This document shows, in pieces, positions 1 through 8,890 of a DNA stretch of 64,000 nt. Within the stretch, counting starts at the first letter, position 1; every line of letters begins with the position of its first letter. The stretch is from Albibacterium profundi (GTDB lineage: Bacteria; Bacteroidota; Bacteroidia; Sphingobacteriales; Sphingobacteriaceae). The notes below the pieces were generated by a model. That model worked only from the letters and a program-made list of their open reading frames with translations, made no database searches and was not told where the DNA came from. The stretch lies in NCBI RefSeq assembly GCF_042159835.1, contig NZ_JBBVGT010000002.1, forward strand, positions 1,364,001 through 1,428,000, read 5' to 3'. A program made the translations under genes and the position numbers.

Positions 1-348
1 CTTCAGTTTATTTATCTAACGGATATTACAGCTGTGCATTACCCTGAGCAGGAGGTTTCAATAGCAGTCGTTTATCATCTGCACAGCTTTGTACATAATG
101 TCCGAGTGCGATTAAAAGTATATATTGACGGTCAACGACCCGAAATTCCGTCCGCAACATTGCTTTGGAAGGGTGCTGACTGGATGGAGCGAGAAACCTA
201 TGATTTCTTTGGTATTCAGTTTCAAGGGCATCCGAATTTGCAACGTATTTTGAATGTTGATGATATGGATGTTTTTCCAATGCGAAAGGAATATCCATTA
301 GAGGACCCGAACCGCGTTGATAAAAAAGATTATTTCTTTGGGCGTTAA
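1..348 (+). CDS. nuoC: NADH-quinone oxidoreductase subunit C, 5'-truncated by window edge
   Basis: C-terminal 115 residues of the 30 kDa peripheral-arm subunit of respiratory complex I, which helps link the NADH-oxidising module to the quinone-binding module on the cytoplasmic side. The frame is open from base 1 (reads LQFIYLTDITAVHYPEQE), so the GTG at 34 is internal and the true start lies outside the window. The family signature is visible as the WMERETYDFFGI segment followed by the HPNLQRIL segment, and the tail DKKDYFFGR is typical of stand-alone NuoC rather than a NuoCD fusion. A 22-base gap separates it from the nuoD ATG. Confidence 0.95.
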   Translation, partial: LQFIYLTDITAVHYPEQEVSIAVVYHLHSFVHNVRVRLKVYIDGQRPEIPSATLLWKGADWMERETYDFFGIQFQGHPNLQRILNVDDMDVFPMRKEYPLEDPNRVDKKDYFFGR

Positions 349-370
349 CGTGTGTTAAACTTTGATTTTT

Positions 371-1606
371 ATGGCCAAGACGATAACAAAAATAACACCT
401 AATACACCAGTTTATACCGATAATGATCCGCAGGAAGAGTTGATTACGTTAAATCTAGGTCCAACCCACCCCGCGACGCACGGTGTATTTCAGAATGTTT
501 TGCAAATGGATGGCGAGCGCATTGTTAGTGGCGTTTCAACCATCGGATATATTCACAGGGCTTTTGAAAAGATCGCGGAACATCGACCATTTTATCAAAT
601 AACACCTTTAACTGATCGTCTGAATTATTGTTCATCACCTATAAACAATATGGGGTGGCATATGACCGTCGAAAAGTTATTGGATATTGAGATGCCTAAG
701 CGTGTGGACTACATGAGGGTTATCATCATGGAACTGGCACGTATTACAGATCATATTATTTGCAACGGTATATTGGGTGTGGATACAGGTGCCTTTTCTG
801 GTTTCCTCTATGTTATGCATGAACGTGAAAAGATTTATGAGATCTACGAAGAGATTTGCGGGTCGAGACTAACGACCAATATTGGTCGGATCGGTGGCTT
901 CGAAAGGGATTTCAACAAATCTGTATTCGAAAAAATAAGGGCTTTCTTGAAGCGGTTTCCACCAGTACTTGACGAGTTTACCCAGTTGTTTGATCGGAAT
1001 AGAATTTTTATTGAAAGAACTTCAGGAGTTGCTGCGGTAAATACTGAAACAGCATTGGAATATAGTTGGAGCGGTCCATTATTACGAGCAACGGGTCTGG
1101 ATTATGATGTCAGAGTGATGGAACCGTATTCATCCTATGAGGAATTTGATTTCGAAATCCCGGTTGGAACCAATGGTGATGTCTATGATCGGTATATGGT
1201 TAGAAACGAGGAGATGCGTCAGAGCATGCGAATTATAGAACAGGCGCTCGATAAGATTGAGAAGGAGCCTGCTGGCATTTTCCATGCCGATGTTCCTGAA
1301 TATTATTTACCACCTAAAGAAAAGGTCTACAATAACATGGAGGCATTGATCTATCACTTTAAAATTGTGATGGGAGAGGTGGATACACCGAAGTCAGAAG
1401 TCTATCATGCAGTTGAAGGTGCGAATGGAGAGCTCGGGTTTTATCTGATAAATGATGGGGGAAGATCTCCGTATCGTTTGCATTTCCGTAGACCTTCCTT
1501 TATCAATTACTCGATGTATGCGCCGATGAGCAGAGGGATGCTTCTTTCCGATGCAATTATTAATATGAGTAGTTTAAATGTAATAGCAGGAGAGTTAGAT
1601 GCTTAG
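371..1606 (+). CDS. nuoD: NADH-quinone oxidoreductase subunit D
   Basis: The 49 kDa subunit of complex I, which with NuoB forms the quinone-reduction site. The 411 residues match the family's normal length. The motif NLGPTHPATHG near residue 30 is the conserved hairpin lining the quinone cavity, and the C-terminal SPYRLHFRRPSF segment is equally characteristic. I place the start at ATG 371; a TTG at 362 would add only three residues (MIF). The end overlaps the nuoE start by 8 bases, which suggests translational coupling within the nuo operon. Confidence 0.96.
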   Translation: MAKTITKITPNTPVYTDNDPQEELITLNLGPTHPATHGVFQNVLQMDGERIVSGVSTIGYIHRAFEKIAEHRPFYQITPLTDRLNYCSSPINNMGWHMTVEKLLDIEMPKRVDYMRVIIMELARITDHIICNGILGVDTGAFSGFLYVMHEREKIYEIYEEICGSRLTTNIGRIGGFERDFNKSVFEKIRAFLKRFPPVLDEFTQLFDRNRIFIERTSGVAAVNTETALEYSWSGPLLRATGLDYDVRVMEPYSSYEEFDFEIPVGTNGDVYDRYMVRNEEMRQSMRIIEQALDKIEKEPAGIFHADVPEYYLPPKEKVYNNMEALIYHFKIVMGEVDTPKSEVYHAVEGANGELGFYLINDGGRSPYRLHFRRPSFINYSMYAPMSRGMLLSDAIINMSSLNVIAGELDA

Positions 1607-2111
1607 TGTAAATAAAACCGAAGAAATAGAGTTTTCGCCGGAACTGTTGACAAAGTTTGGCGAAATAGTTTCCCGATATCCAGAGGGAATGCAAAAGTCA
1701 GCCTTACTGCCTATTTTGCATGAGGTGCAAGCTGTTTATAACTGGTTGAGTACCGCGATGATGGATAAAGTAGCACAATATTTAAACATTAAGCCGATCG
1801 AAGTTTATGAGGTTGCTACTTTTTATACCATGTTCTTGCTTAAGCCTTCAGGGAAATACGTATTGGACGTTTGTCGTACCGGACCCTGCTGTTTGGTTGG
1901 AGCAGAGAGAATTATGGGACACATTGAAAAGCGTTTGGGTGTTAAAGAGGGTGAAGTCACAGAAGATGGAATGTTTAGTTGGAGAGGGGTAGAATGCCTA
2001 GCAGCTTGTGGCGGTGGGCCGGTACTTCAGATTGGCCCTGAATACACATTTTATGAGAACTTAACCGAGGAGAGTGTAGATCGGTTAATTGAAGAGTTAA
2101 AAAATAAATAA
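1599..2111 (+). CDS. nuoE: NADH-quinone oxidoreductase subunit E (2Fe-2S, thioredoxin-like)
   Basis: The 24 kDa subunit of the NADH dehydrogenase module, carrying the [2Fe-2S] cluster N1a. Cys92, Cys97, Cys133 and Cys137 give the CX4C...CX3C pattern of the family (segments VCRTGPCC and ECLAACGGG). Length 170 residues is normal for bacterial NuoE. The gene starts inside the last codons of nuoD and is followed after six bases by nuoF, so D-E-F are read as a tightly packed unit. Confidence 0.96.
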   Translation: MLSVNKTEEIEFSPELLTKFGEIVSRYPEGMQKSALLPILHEVQAVYNWLSTAMMDKVAQYLNIKPIEVYEVATFYTMFLLKPSGKYVLDVCRTGPCCLVGAERIMGHIEKRLGVKEGEVTEDGMFSWRGVECLAACGGGPVLQIGPEYTFYENLTEESVDRLIEELKNK

Positions 2112-2117
2112 GGGGAG

Positions 2118-3476
2118 ATGGCGCGTCAAATATTACTCGAACATATCAGTGAGCCTGGGATCGATACTTTTGAAGTGTATCGTAAAAAGGGAGGATACAG
2201 TGCTGTTGAGAAGGCATTAAAAACGATGAGCCCTGAACAAGTAGTGGAAGAAGTAAAAACTTCTGGGCTACGAGGCAGAGGTGGTGCGGGTTTCCCTACC
2301 GGAATGAAATGGAGCTTTCTAGCAAAACCTGAGGGTGTTCCACGTTATTTAGTTTGTAATGCGGACGAATCAGAGCCCGGAACTTTTAAGGATCGGTACT
2401 TGATGACGCGTAAACCGCATATTCTGATCGAAGGGATGATTGTGTCTAGCTATGCTCTGGGTGCCAATACATCCTATATCTATGTGAGAGGGGAAATGAT
2501 GCCTCAAATCCGTATTCTTGAACGCGCCATCGCTGAGGCGAAAGCAAATGGCTTCCTAGGTAAAAATATCTTGGGATCGGGCTATGATCTTGAAATTTAT
2601 GTTCACCCTGGAGGAGGCGCCTACATATGTGGTGAGGAAACAGCGTTGCTGGAGTCACTGGAAGGAAAGCGAGGTAACCCGAGAATCAAACCTCCATTTC
2701 CCGCCGTGGCCGGTTTGTATAACCGACCAACGGTCGTTAATAATGTGGAATCAATTGCCGCTACGGTGCCGATTATCAATGACGGAGGTGCTGAATATGC
2801 AAAGCTAGGTATCGGTAGAAGTACAGGAACAAAACTAATTTCCGCTGGAGGAAATGTGGCGAAACCAGGTGTTTATGAAATTGAACTGGGTCTTCCTGTT
2901 GAAGAGTTTATTTATTCTGATGAATATTGTGGTGGTATCGCTAATGGTAAACGACTTAAAGCTGTGGTTGCCGGAGGTTCCTCCGTGCCAATACTGCCAG
3001 CAAATCTGATATTGAAGACAATTGAAGGAGAAGCACGGCTAATGAGTTATGAATCACTTGCAGAGGGTGGCTTCCAAAGTGGGACTATGATGGGATCTGG
3101 GGGATTTATAGCTTTCGATGAAGATCAGTGTATTGTTCGAAACACTTGGAATTTTACGCGCTTTTATCACCATGAAAGTTGCGGGCAGTGTTCGCCATGT
3201 CGAGAGGGAACAGGATGGATGGATAAGGTACTATACAACATCGAACACGGTTTGGGTAAATACAGTGACATTGATTTATTGGTTAATGTCGCTAAAAATA
3301 TAGAAGGAAATACGATTTGTCCTTTAGGAGATGCTGCTGCTTGGCCTGTGGCCAGTGCAATCCGGCATTTCAGAGATGAATTTGAGTGGCATGTAAGTAA
3401 TCCGGATGAATCGATGACACGTAATTTTGGACTGGCACATTATGCAGATGAGCTAAGCCCAGTGGTTAAGGATTAA
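2118..3476 (+). CDS. nuoF: NADH-quinone oxidoreductase subunit F (NADH/FMN-binding)
   Basis: The 51 kDa subunit that binds NADH and FMN and starts electron transfer in complex I; it also holds the [4Fe-4S] cluster N3. The glycine-rich FMN/NADH loop GLRGRGGAGFPTG is at residues 50-62, a second glycine-rich stretch (HPGGGAYICGEETAL) lies near residue 165, and the N3 ligands are in ESCGQCSPCREG (near 355) plus the later NTICPLGD cysteine. The 452 residues are normal length. ATG is at 2118. Confidence 0.96.
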   Translation: MARQILLEHISEPGIDTFEVYRKKGGYSAVEKALKTMSPEQVVEEVKTSGLRGRGGAGFPTGMKWSFLAKPEGVPRYLVCNADESEPGTFKDRYLMTRKPHILIEGMIVSSYALGANTSYIYVRGEMMPQIRILERAIAEAKANGFLGKNILGSGYDLEIYVHPGGGAYICGEETALLESLEGKRGNPRIKPPFPAVAGLYNRPTVVNNVESIAATVPIINDGGAEYAKLGIGRSTGTKLISAGGNVAKPGVYEIELGLPVEEFIYSDEYCGGIANGKRLKAVVAGGSSVPILPANLILKTIEGEARLMSYESLAEGGFQSGTMMGSGGFIAFDEDQCIVRNTWNFTRFYHHESCGQCSPCREGTGWMDKVLYNIEHGLGKYSDIDLLVNVAKNIEGNTICPLGDAAAWPVASAIRHFRDEFEWHVSNPDESMTRNFGLAHYADELSPVVKD

Positions 3477-3504
3477 AGAAAATTTATAGCTAAAGAGTTA
3501 GGCT

Positions 3505-4515
3505 ATGGCGGAAGAAAAAGTAAAGGTAACGATAGATGGAATCTCGGTTGAGGTTGCACCAGGGACGACGATCATGAATGCAGCTCGTCAAATTGGAGGA
3601 GACATTGTCCCTCCAGCAATGTGCTACTACTCAACGCTGGAGGGCAGTGGCGGTAAATGTAGAACCTGTTTGGTTAAGGTAAGCAAAGGCTCTGAAAAGG
3701 ATCCTCGTCCGATGCCTAAGCTCGTAGCTTCATGTCGTACAGGTGTGATGGACGGGATGGAGGTGCAGAACATTACCTCGGAAGAGGTCGTAGAAGCGAG
3801 AAGAGGCGTGGTGGAATTCCTATTGATAAATCATCCACTAGATTGCCCAATTTGTGATCAGGCTGGAGAGTGCCATCTGCAAGACTTAAGTTACGAACAT
3901 GGTCTTGAAAATACGCGATATGATTTTGAACGTCGGACATTTGACAAGATTGACATCGGCGACAAGATTAAGTTACATATGACTCGTTGTATTTTGTGTT
4001 ACCGTTGTGTGATGGTGGCAGATCAAATTACTGACAATCGGGTTCATGGAGTGCTTGGCCGCGGTGATGCAGCGGAAATATCCACGTATATTAGTCAAGC
4101 TGTTGATAATGATTTTTCAGGAAACATGATCGATGTATGTCCTGTAGGTGCATTGACAGATCAAACATTCCGTTTTAAAAACCGTGTGTGGTTCACCAAA
4201 CCGGTGGAGGCACATCGTGATTGCCCGACTTGCTCTGGTAAGGTTACCCTTTGGTATAAGGGGGAAGAAGTACTTCGGGTAACGGGTAGAAAAGATGAAT
4301 TCGGTGAGGTAAAGGATTTTATCTGTAACGAATGTAGATTTGATAAAAAAGCTACTTCAGATTGGGTAATTGAAGGACCTCGCAAAGTAAAGAATACATC
4401 TGTCATCTCGGCGAACCATTATGAGCAGATGGTTCCCGAACCGGTTATAAAGAAGAATCTTACGTTGCAGGAAGGCAATATGAAACAATTGCAGCGTTCC
4501 GAGAAATTAAAATAA
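3505..4515 (+). CDS. nuoG: NADH-quinone oxidoreductase subunit G, short form (Fe-S domains only)
   Basis: Iron-sulfur subunit of the complex I NADH module. Ligands visible in order: Cys40/52/55/77 for the [2Fe-2S] cluster; His110/Cys114/117/123 for the His-Cys3 [4Fe-4S] cluster N5; Cys162/165/168/212 for N4; and Cys240/243/274/277, arranged like the small [4Fe-4S] domain that precedes the molybdopterin fold in longer NuoG proteins. The protein then stops at residue 336, where many bacterial NuoG proteins continue for several hundred residues. The frame is clean and nuoH follows after 21 bases, so this is a genuinely short form, as known in Bacteroidota, not a truncation artefact. Confidence 0.93.
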   Translation: MAEEKVKVTIDGISVEVAPGTTIMNAARQIGGDIVPPAMCYYSTLEGSGGKCRTCLVKVSKGSEKDPRPMPKLVASCRTGVMDGMEVQNITSEEVVEARRGVVEFLLINHPLDCPICDQAGECHLQDLSYEHGLENTRYDFERRTFDKIDIGDKIKLHMTRCILCYRCVMVADQITDNRVHGVLGRGDAAEISTYISQAVDNDFSGNMIDVCPVGALTDQTFRFKNRVWFTKPVEAHRDCPTCSGKVTLWYKGEEVLRVTGRKDEFGEVKDFICNECRFDKKATSDWVIEGPRKVKNTSVISANHYEQMVPEPVIKKNLTLQEGNMKQLQRSEKLK

Positions 4516-4536
4516 AAATAATCCGCAAAGAAAATT

Positions 4537-5574
4537 ATGGAATTAGCTTTCGTATTAGAAAAATTTATACTGATTGTGGTTGTATTTGTAATCACGTTGG
4601 TTATAGCTATGTACTCAACCTTGGCCGAACGGAAGGTTGCGGGTTTTATGCAAGACAGGTTCGGACCGGAGAGAGCGGGTCCCTTTGGTATTCTACAGCC
4701 CCTTTGCGATGGAGGGAAGTTCTTTTTTAAAGAAGAAATTATTCCTGCGGGAGCGCATAAAACACTCTTTGTATTGGGGCCTACATTGGCAATTATTACC
4801 GCATGCATAGGGAGTGCAGTTATTCCTTGGGGTCAGAGTTTGACAATTGGAGATCGGGTCATTGAACTTCAGGTTGCAGATGTCAACGTAGGTATATTGT
4901 ATATATTTGGTGTTGTAGCATTGGGCGTTTATGGGATTATGCTGGGAGGTTGGGCCTCGAATAACAAGTTTTCATTGATGGGAGCTATTCGTGCAGCTTC
5001 ACAAAGCATTAGTTACGAGCTGGGAATGGGTCTATCTATTATCGCTTTGCTGATGGTAACTCAGTCATTATCGCTAGGTGAAATTGTGGCACAGCAATCC
5101 GGCTTTTTAAATTGGAATATTTGGGCACAACCTCTGGGTTTCTTGATCTTCTTAGTTTGTGCTTTTGCCGAAACGAACCGTGTACCATTCGATTTGCCGG
5201 AATGTGAGACTGAGTTGGTGGGAGGATATCATACAGAGTACTCATCTATGAAGCTCGGATTGTATATGTTCTCCGAATATATCAACATGTTTGTTTCGTC
5301 AGCACTCATGGCAGCTTTGTATTTCGGTGGATACAACTTCCCTTTCATGTATGATTTAGGCTTATCGGAAAATTGGATTACAATTATTGGCGTCATTGTA
5401 TTTTTTATAAAGATTTTTGCCTTTATCTTCTTCTTTATGTGGATTCGCTGGACCTTACCAAGGTTTCGTTACGATCAGTTGATGAATTTGGGGTGGAAGG
5501 TTTTAATACCATTGGCTATCGCCAATATTATGCTCACAGGCATATTTATTATTTTAAAGGATAAATTTTTCTAA
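4537..5574 (+). CDS. nuoH: NADH-quinone oxidoreductase subunit H (membrane arm)
   Basis: Membrane subunit at the junction of the peripheral and membrane arms of complex I, contributing to the quinone tunnel and the first proton path. The 345 residues contain about eight hydrophobic helices. The ERKVAGFMQDRFGPERAGPFGILQP loop after helix 1 and the acidic loop ETNRVPFDLPECETELVGG (near residue 210) are the family's diagnostic stretches. Start ATG 4537 follows an AAGAAAAT stretch; nuoI follows after 11 bases. Confidence 0.96.
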   Translation: MELAFVLEKFILIVVVFVITLVIAMYSTLAERKVAGFMQDRFGPERAGPFGILQPLCDGGKFFFKEEIIPAGAHKTLFVLGPTLAIITACIGSAVIPWGQSLTIGDRVIELQVADVNVGILYIFGVVALGVYGIMLGGWASNNKFSLMGAIRAASQSISYELGMGLSIIALLMVTQSLSLGEIVAQQSGFLNWNIWAQPLGFLIFLVCAFAETNRVPFDLPECETELVGGYHTEYSSMKLGLYMFSEYINMFVSSALMAALYFGGYNFPFMYDLGLSENWITIIGVIVFFIKIFAFIFFFMWIRWTLPRFRYDQLMNLGWKVLIPLAIANIMLTGIFIILKDKFF

Positions 5575-5585
5575 TATCGATCGCT

Positions 5586-6107
5586 ATGCAATCACTTAGT
5601 AATAGAAAGAAAGTTATAGAACAAGAGCCGATGAATTTCTGGGAGAGGATGTATCTTCCGGCGATTTTCAAAGGGCTGGGAATTACATTGCGACATTTCT
5701 TTATGAAGAAGAATACGGTGCGATACCCAGAGGAGCAACGAGAATACTCAAAAAACTTCAGAGGGATGCACTCGTTGAAACGCGATGAATATGGACGGGA
5801 GCGTTGCACAGCATGTGGTTTATGTGCTCTATCATGTCCAGCGGAAGCCATTACAATGATTTCGGCAGAACGGCAGAAGGGTGAAGAACATTTGTACCGC
5901 GAGGAAAAGTATGCTGCGGTTTATGAAATCAATATGCTTCGTTGTATATTTTGTGGACTTTGCGAAGAGGCCTGCCCCAAAGAGGCAATCTATCTTGATG
6001 GCCCTCACGTTCCACCGGCTAGCCTAAGGAAGGATTTTATTTATGGTAAGGATAAGTTGGTAGAACAATCTTTTATTAACGTGGATAAGCTCCCTGTAAA
6101 TAGATAA
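5586..6107 (+). CDS. nuoI: NADH-quinone oxidoreductase subunit I (2x[4Fe-4S])
   Basis: Ferredoxin-like subunit that passes electrons through clusters N6a and N6b towards NuoB. Two CX2CX2CX3CP motifs are present, Cys74/77/80/84 and Cys120/123/126/130, each followed by the usual Pro-x-Glu-Ala. The 173 residues include a slightly long N-terminal arm before the first cluster. It lies between nuoH and nuoJ in the standard operon order, five bases before nuoJ. Confidence 0.95.
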   Translation: MQSLSNRKKVIEQEPMNFWERMYLPAIFKGLGITLRHFFMKKNTVRYPEEQREYSKNFRGMHSLKRDEYGRERCTACGLCALSCPAEAITMISAERQKGEEHLYREEKYAAVYEINMLRCIFCGLCEEACPKEAIYLDGPHVPPASLRKDFIYGKDKLVEQSFINVDKLPVNR

Positions 6108-6112
6108 TCTTT

Positions 6113-6610
6113 ATGACTATATTTTATTTTGTAGCTTTCCTTTCACTGTTTTTTGCAGTTATGACAGTGGTTAGTAAAAATCCGGTTCACAGTGTTCTGT
6201 ACCTCGTTGTCACTTTCTTTACTTTCACCATTCACTATATCTTATTGAACGCACAATTTTTGGCGGTTGTTAACTTTATCGTGTATATGGGTGCAATTAT
6301 GGTCTTGTTTTTATTCGTTCTGATGCTTTTGAACATGAATGAAGATAGTGAACCGATGAAATCTGCTCTATTGAAGGTGATGGGTGTAATTGCGGCGATG
6401 TGCTTAGTCGTGACATTGGCAGGCTCATATAAATTTTTACACACCTCAGCACCAGTTGAAATAAAAAATCAGGAAATTGGTTTAGTTGGCAATCTTGGGA
6501 AAGTATTATTTAAAGAATTCTTGTTGCCATTCGAAATCTCTTCCATTCTGTTATTAACCGCAATGGTAGGAGCTGTGTTATTGGGTAAAAAAGATAAAAA
6601 AAAGGCGTAG
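6113..6610 (+). CDS. nuoJ: NADH-quinone oxidoreductase subunit J
   Basis: Small membrane-arm subunit of complex I. The 165 residues form about five hydrophobic helices, with the early NPVHSVLYLVVTFFT stretch and the LNAQFLAVVNFIVYMGAIMVLFLFVLML region (the flexible helix 3 of the family). It ends in a lysine-rich tail (GKKDKKKA). nuoK begins three bases after its stop. Confidence 0.94.
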   Translation: MTIFYFVAFLSLFFAVMTVVSKNPVHSVLYLVVTFFTFTIHYILLNAQFLAVVNFIVYMGAIMVLFLFVLMLLNMNEDSEPMKSALLKVMGVIAAMCLVVTLAGSYKFLHTSAPVEIKNQEIGLVGNLGKVLFKEFLLPFEISSILLLTAMVGAVLLGKKDKKKA

Positions 6611-6613
6611 GTT

Positions 6614-6934
6614 ATGTTTGAAGCTATACAAAGTGTCCCGTTAAACCACTATATTCTTTTTTGTAGTTTGATTTTTGCCGTTGGTGTCATTGGTGTATTG
6701 ACACGTCGGAACGTTATTGTTATTATGATGTCTGTCGAGTTGATGTTAAATGCTGTTAACTTGCTCTTGGTTGCATTTTCAGTATTTCATGGCGATGCCT
6801 CCGGTCAGGTGTTTGTGTTCTTTATCATGGCGCTGGCGGCTGCAGAAGTTGCTGTTGGTCTGGCAATCATTATGATGGTATATCGGAACACCCGTTCAAT
6901 CGATATCAATATTCTAAATAGACTTAAGTGGTGA
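6614..6934 (+). CDS. nuoK: NADH-quinone oxidoreductase subunit K
   Basis: MrpC-like membrane subunit with three helices and two conserved membrane glutamates used in proton coupling. These are visible in VIMMSVELMLNAVNLL (first Glu) and ALAAAEVAVGLAII (second Glu). The 106 residues are normal length. It sits three bases after nuoJ and 19 bases before nuoL. Confidence 0.95.
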   Translation: MFEAIQSVPLNHYILFCSLIFAVGVIGVLTRRNVIVIMMSVELMLNAVNLLLVAFSVFHGDASGQVFVFFIMALAAAEVAVGLAIIMMVYRNTRSIDINILNRLKW

Positions 6935-6953
6935 TATTAATTATAGAAGTTTT

Positions 6954-8873
6954 ATGATAGATTTAATTTGGTTAGTTCCATTATTACCCTTAGTCGGATT
7001 CTTGATTATCGGCTTATTCCGTAATCTGCTACCGAAGAGCGTCGTTGGAGTCATTGCTTCGGGAACTGTGTTCATGTCATTTTTAATTAGCTGCAGTATT
7101 TTTTACGAGGTATATCAAGCTCGTCAATCTGGTAATAATGCTTCGTTTGAGATTCATGTTTTCGACTGGATTCGAGCGGGGTCGCTTGATATAACTTTGT
7201 CGTTTTTAGTGGATACATTGAGTTCGATCATGCTCTTGATTGTAACCGGTATCGGTTTTCTAATTCACGTTTATTCTTCCGGCTATATGAAGGATGATGC
7301 AGGGTTCAATAAGTTTTTCTCGTATTTGAATCTCTTTATCTTCTTTATGCTTTTCTTGGTTCTGGGATCAAACTACCTGGTTATGTTCATTGGGTGGGAA
7401 GGAGTAGGGCTATGCTCATACCTTCTTATTGGTTTCTGGTATAAGAATCCTGCCTTTGCGAGTGCCGGTAAGAAAGCATTCGTCATGAATAGAATCGGTG
7501 ACCTAGCTTTCTTGATAGCTGTGATTTTAATGTTTGTCAATTTTGGTAGTATCGAATTTAGTGGTGTGTTTGGAGAAGCTAAAAATGCAATATCAGGTGA
7601 TACCGGTATCGTATTAATTAGTTTACTGTTGTTTATAGCGGCAACTGGTAAGTCTGCGCAAATCCCACTATTTACATGGTTGCCTGACGCGATGGCTGGT
7701 CCTACACCCGTTTCAGCATTGATCCACGCAGCTACGATGGTAACTGCTGGCGTTTATATGATTATTCGTTCGAATATTCTTTTTGCGCTTTCCCCGGTTG
7801 TGATGGATATTATTGCAATTGTAGGTCTGGCGACGGCAATTATCGGTGCGGCGACCGCAATAACGCAAAATGATATAAAAAAGGTTCTTGCGTATTCTAC
7901 GGTTTCGCAGCTAGGGTATATGTTCTTAGGTTTAGGGGTAGGCGCTTTTACAGGCGCGCTGTTCCATGTTATAACGCACGCCTTCTTCAAAGCATTGTTG
8001 TTCCTTGGAGCCGGTTCGGTTATTCATGCTATGTCGGATGAACAGGATATGCGATTGATGGGAGGCTTGAAAAGAAAAATGCCGATTACATTTGTCACGA
8101 TGGCGATCGGGACAATCGCTATTGCTGGAATCCCTCCTTTAGCCGGATTTTTCTCAAAAGATGAGATTCTTGCTCATGCATTCGCCAGTAACCCAATCTT
8201 ATGGGTAGGTGGGTTTATCGCTGCGCTCTTTACGGCATTTTATATGTTCCGTTTATTATATCTTACATTCTACGGAACATTTAGGGGAACGGAAGAACAA
8301 AAACAACATCTCCACGAGTCGCCTGCCTCAATGCGAATTCCGTTAATTATATTAGCGATCTTGTCGATCGTCGGAGGATTGATTAACGTACCGGTTGCTT
8401 TGGGAGGAGGGGCGTCCTTGGCGACATTCTTAGAACCAATATTCGTTGATTCGTCGACGATTGTTGAACCTTTCCATTTAGCGCATAGTACCGAATATAT
8501 TTTGATGGCAGCCTCTGGTATTGCAGCCATCGTTATGGCTATTGTCGCTTATACACGTTATGTGAAAAAACAGGTGATGCCAAAATCAGAACAAGATCAC
8601 CGTGGTACACTGGAACGTCTTTCTTATCATAAGTTCTATGTAGATGAGCTGTACGATGCGTTGATTGTAAAACCGCTAAACGGATTGTCTGTCTTTTTTT
8701 ATCGGATTGTTGATAAGGCTGGAATTGACGGATTAGTTAAGGGCATAGGGAGGGGTGTTTCTGAATCCGGAAAGGGGATCCGACTGCTACAATCCGGAAA
8801 TGTAGGCTTTTATATATTTTTAATGGTAATAGGTGCAATTGCTTTATTACTGTATGGTATTTATACGATTTAA
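6954..8873 (+). CDS. nuoL: NADH-quinone oxidoreductase subunit L (antiporter-like)
   Basis: Distal proton-pumping, antiporter-like subunit of complex I. The 639 residues contain the conserved FIGWEGVGLCSYLLIGFWY helix with its key glutamate, the GKSAQIPLFTWLPDAMAGPTPVSALIHAATMVTAGVY block with the pumping lysine, and the NDIKKVLAYSTVSQLGYM block. The C-terminal part carries the long lateral helix and anchor expected of NuoL but not of NuoM or NuoN. Start ATG 6954. Confidence 0.96.
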   Translation: MIDLIWLVPLLPLVGFLIIGLFRNLLPKSVVGVIASGTVFMSFLISCSIFYEVYQARQSGNNASFEIHVFDWIRAGSLDITLSFLVDTLSSIMLLIVTGIGFLIHVYSSGYMKDDAGFNKFFSYLNLFIFFMLFLVLGSNYLVMFIGWEGVGLCSYLLIGFWYKNPAFASAGKKAFVMNRIGDLAFLIAVILMFVNFGSIEFSGVFGEAKNAISGDTGIVLISLLLFIAATGKSAQIPLFTWLPDAMAGPTPVSALIHAATMVTAGVYMIIRSNILFALSPVVMDIIAIVGLATAIIGAATAITQNDIKKVLAYSTVSQLGYMFLGLGVGAFTGALFHVITHAFFKALLFLGAGSVIHAMSDEQDMRLMGGLKRKMPITFVTMAIGTIAIAGIPPLAGFFSKDEILAHAFASNPILWVGGFIAALFTAFYMFRLLYLTFYGTFRGTEEQKQHLHESPASMRIPLIILAILSIVGGLINVPVALGGGASLATFLEPIFVDSSTIVEPFHLAHSTEYILMAASGIAAIVMAIVAYTRYVKKQVMPKSEQDHRGTLERLSYHKFYVDELYDALIVKPLNGLSVFFYRIVDKAGIDGLVKGIGRGVSESGKGIRLLQSGNVGFYIFLMVIGAIALLLYGIYTI

Positions 8874-8890
8874 GTGAAATAACAAAATAA

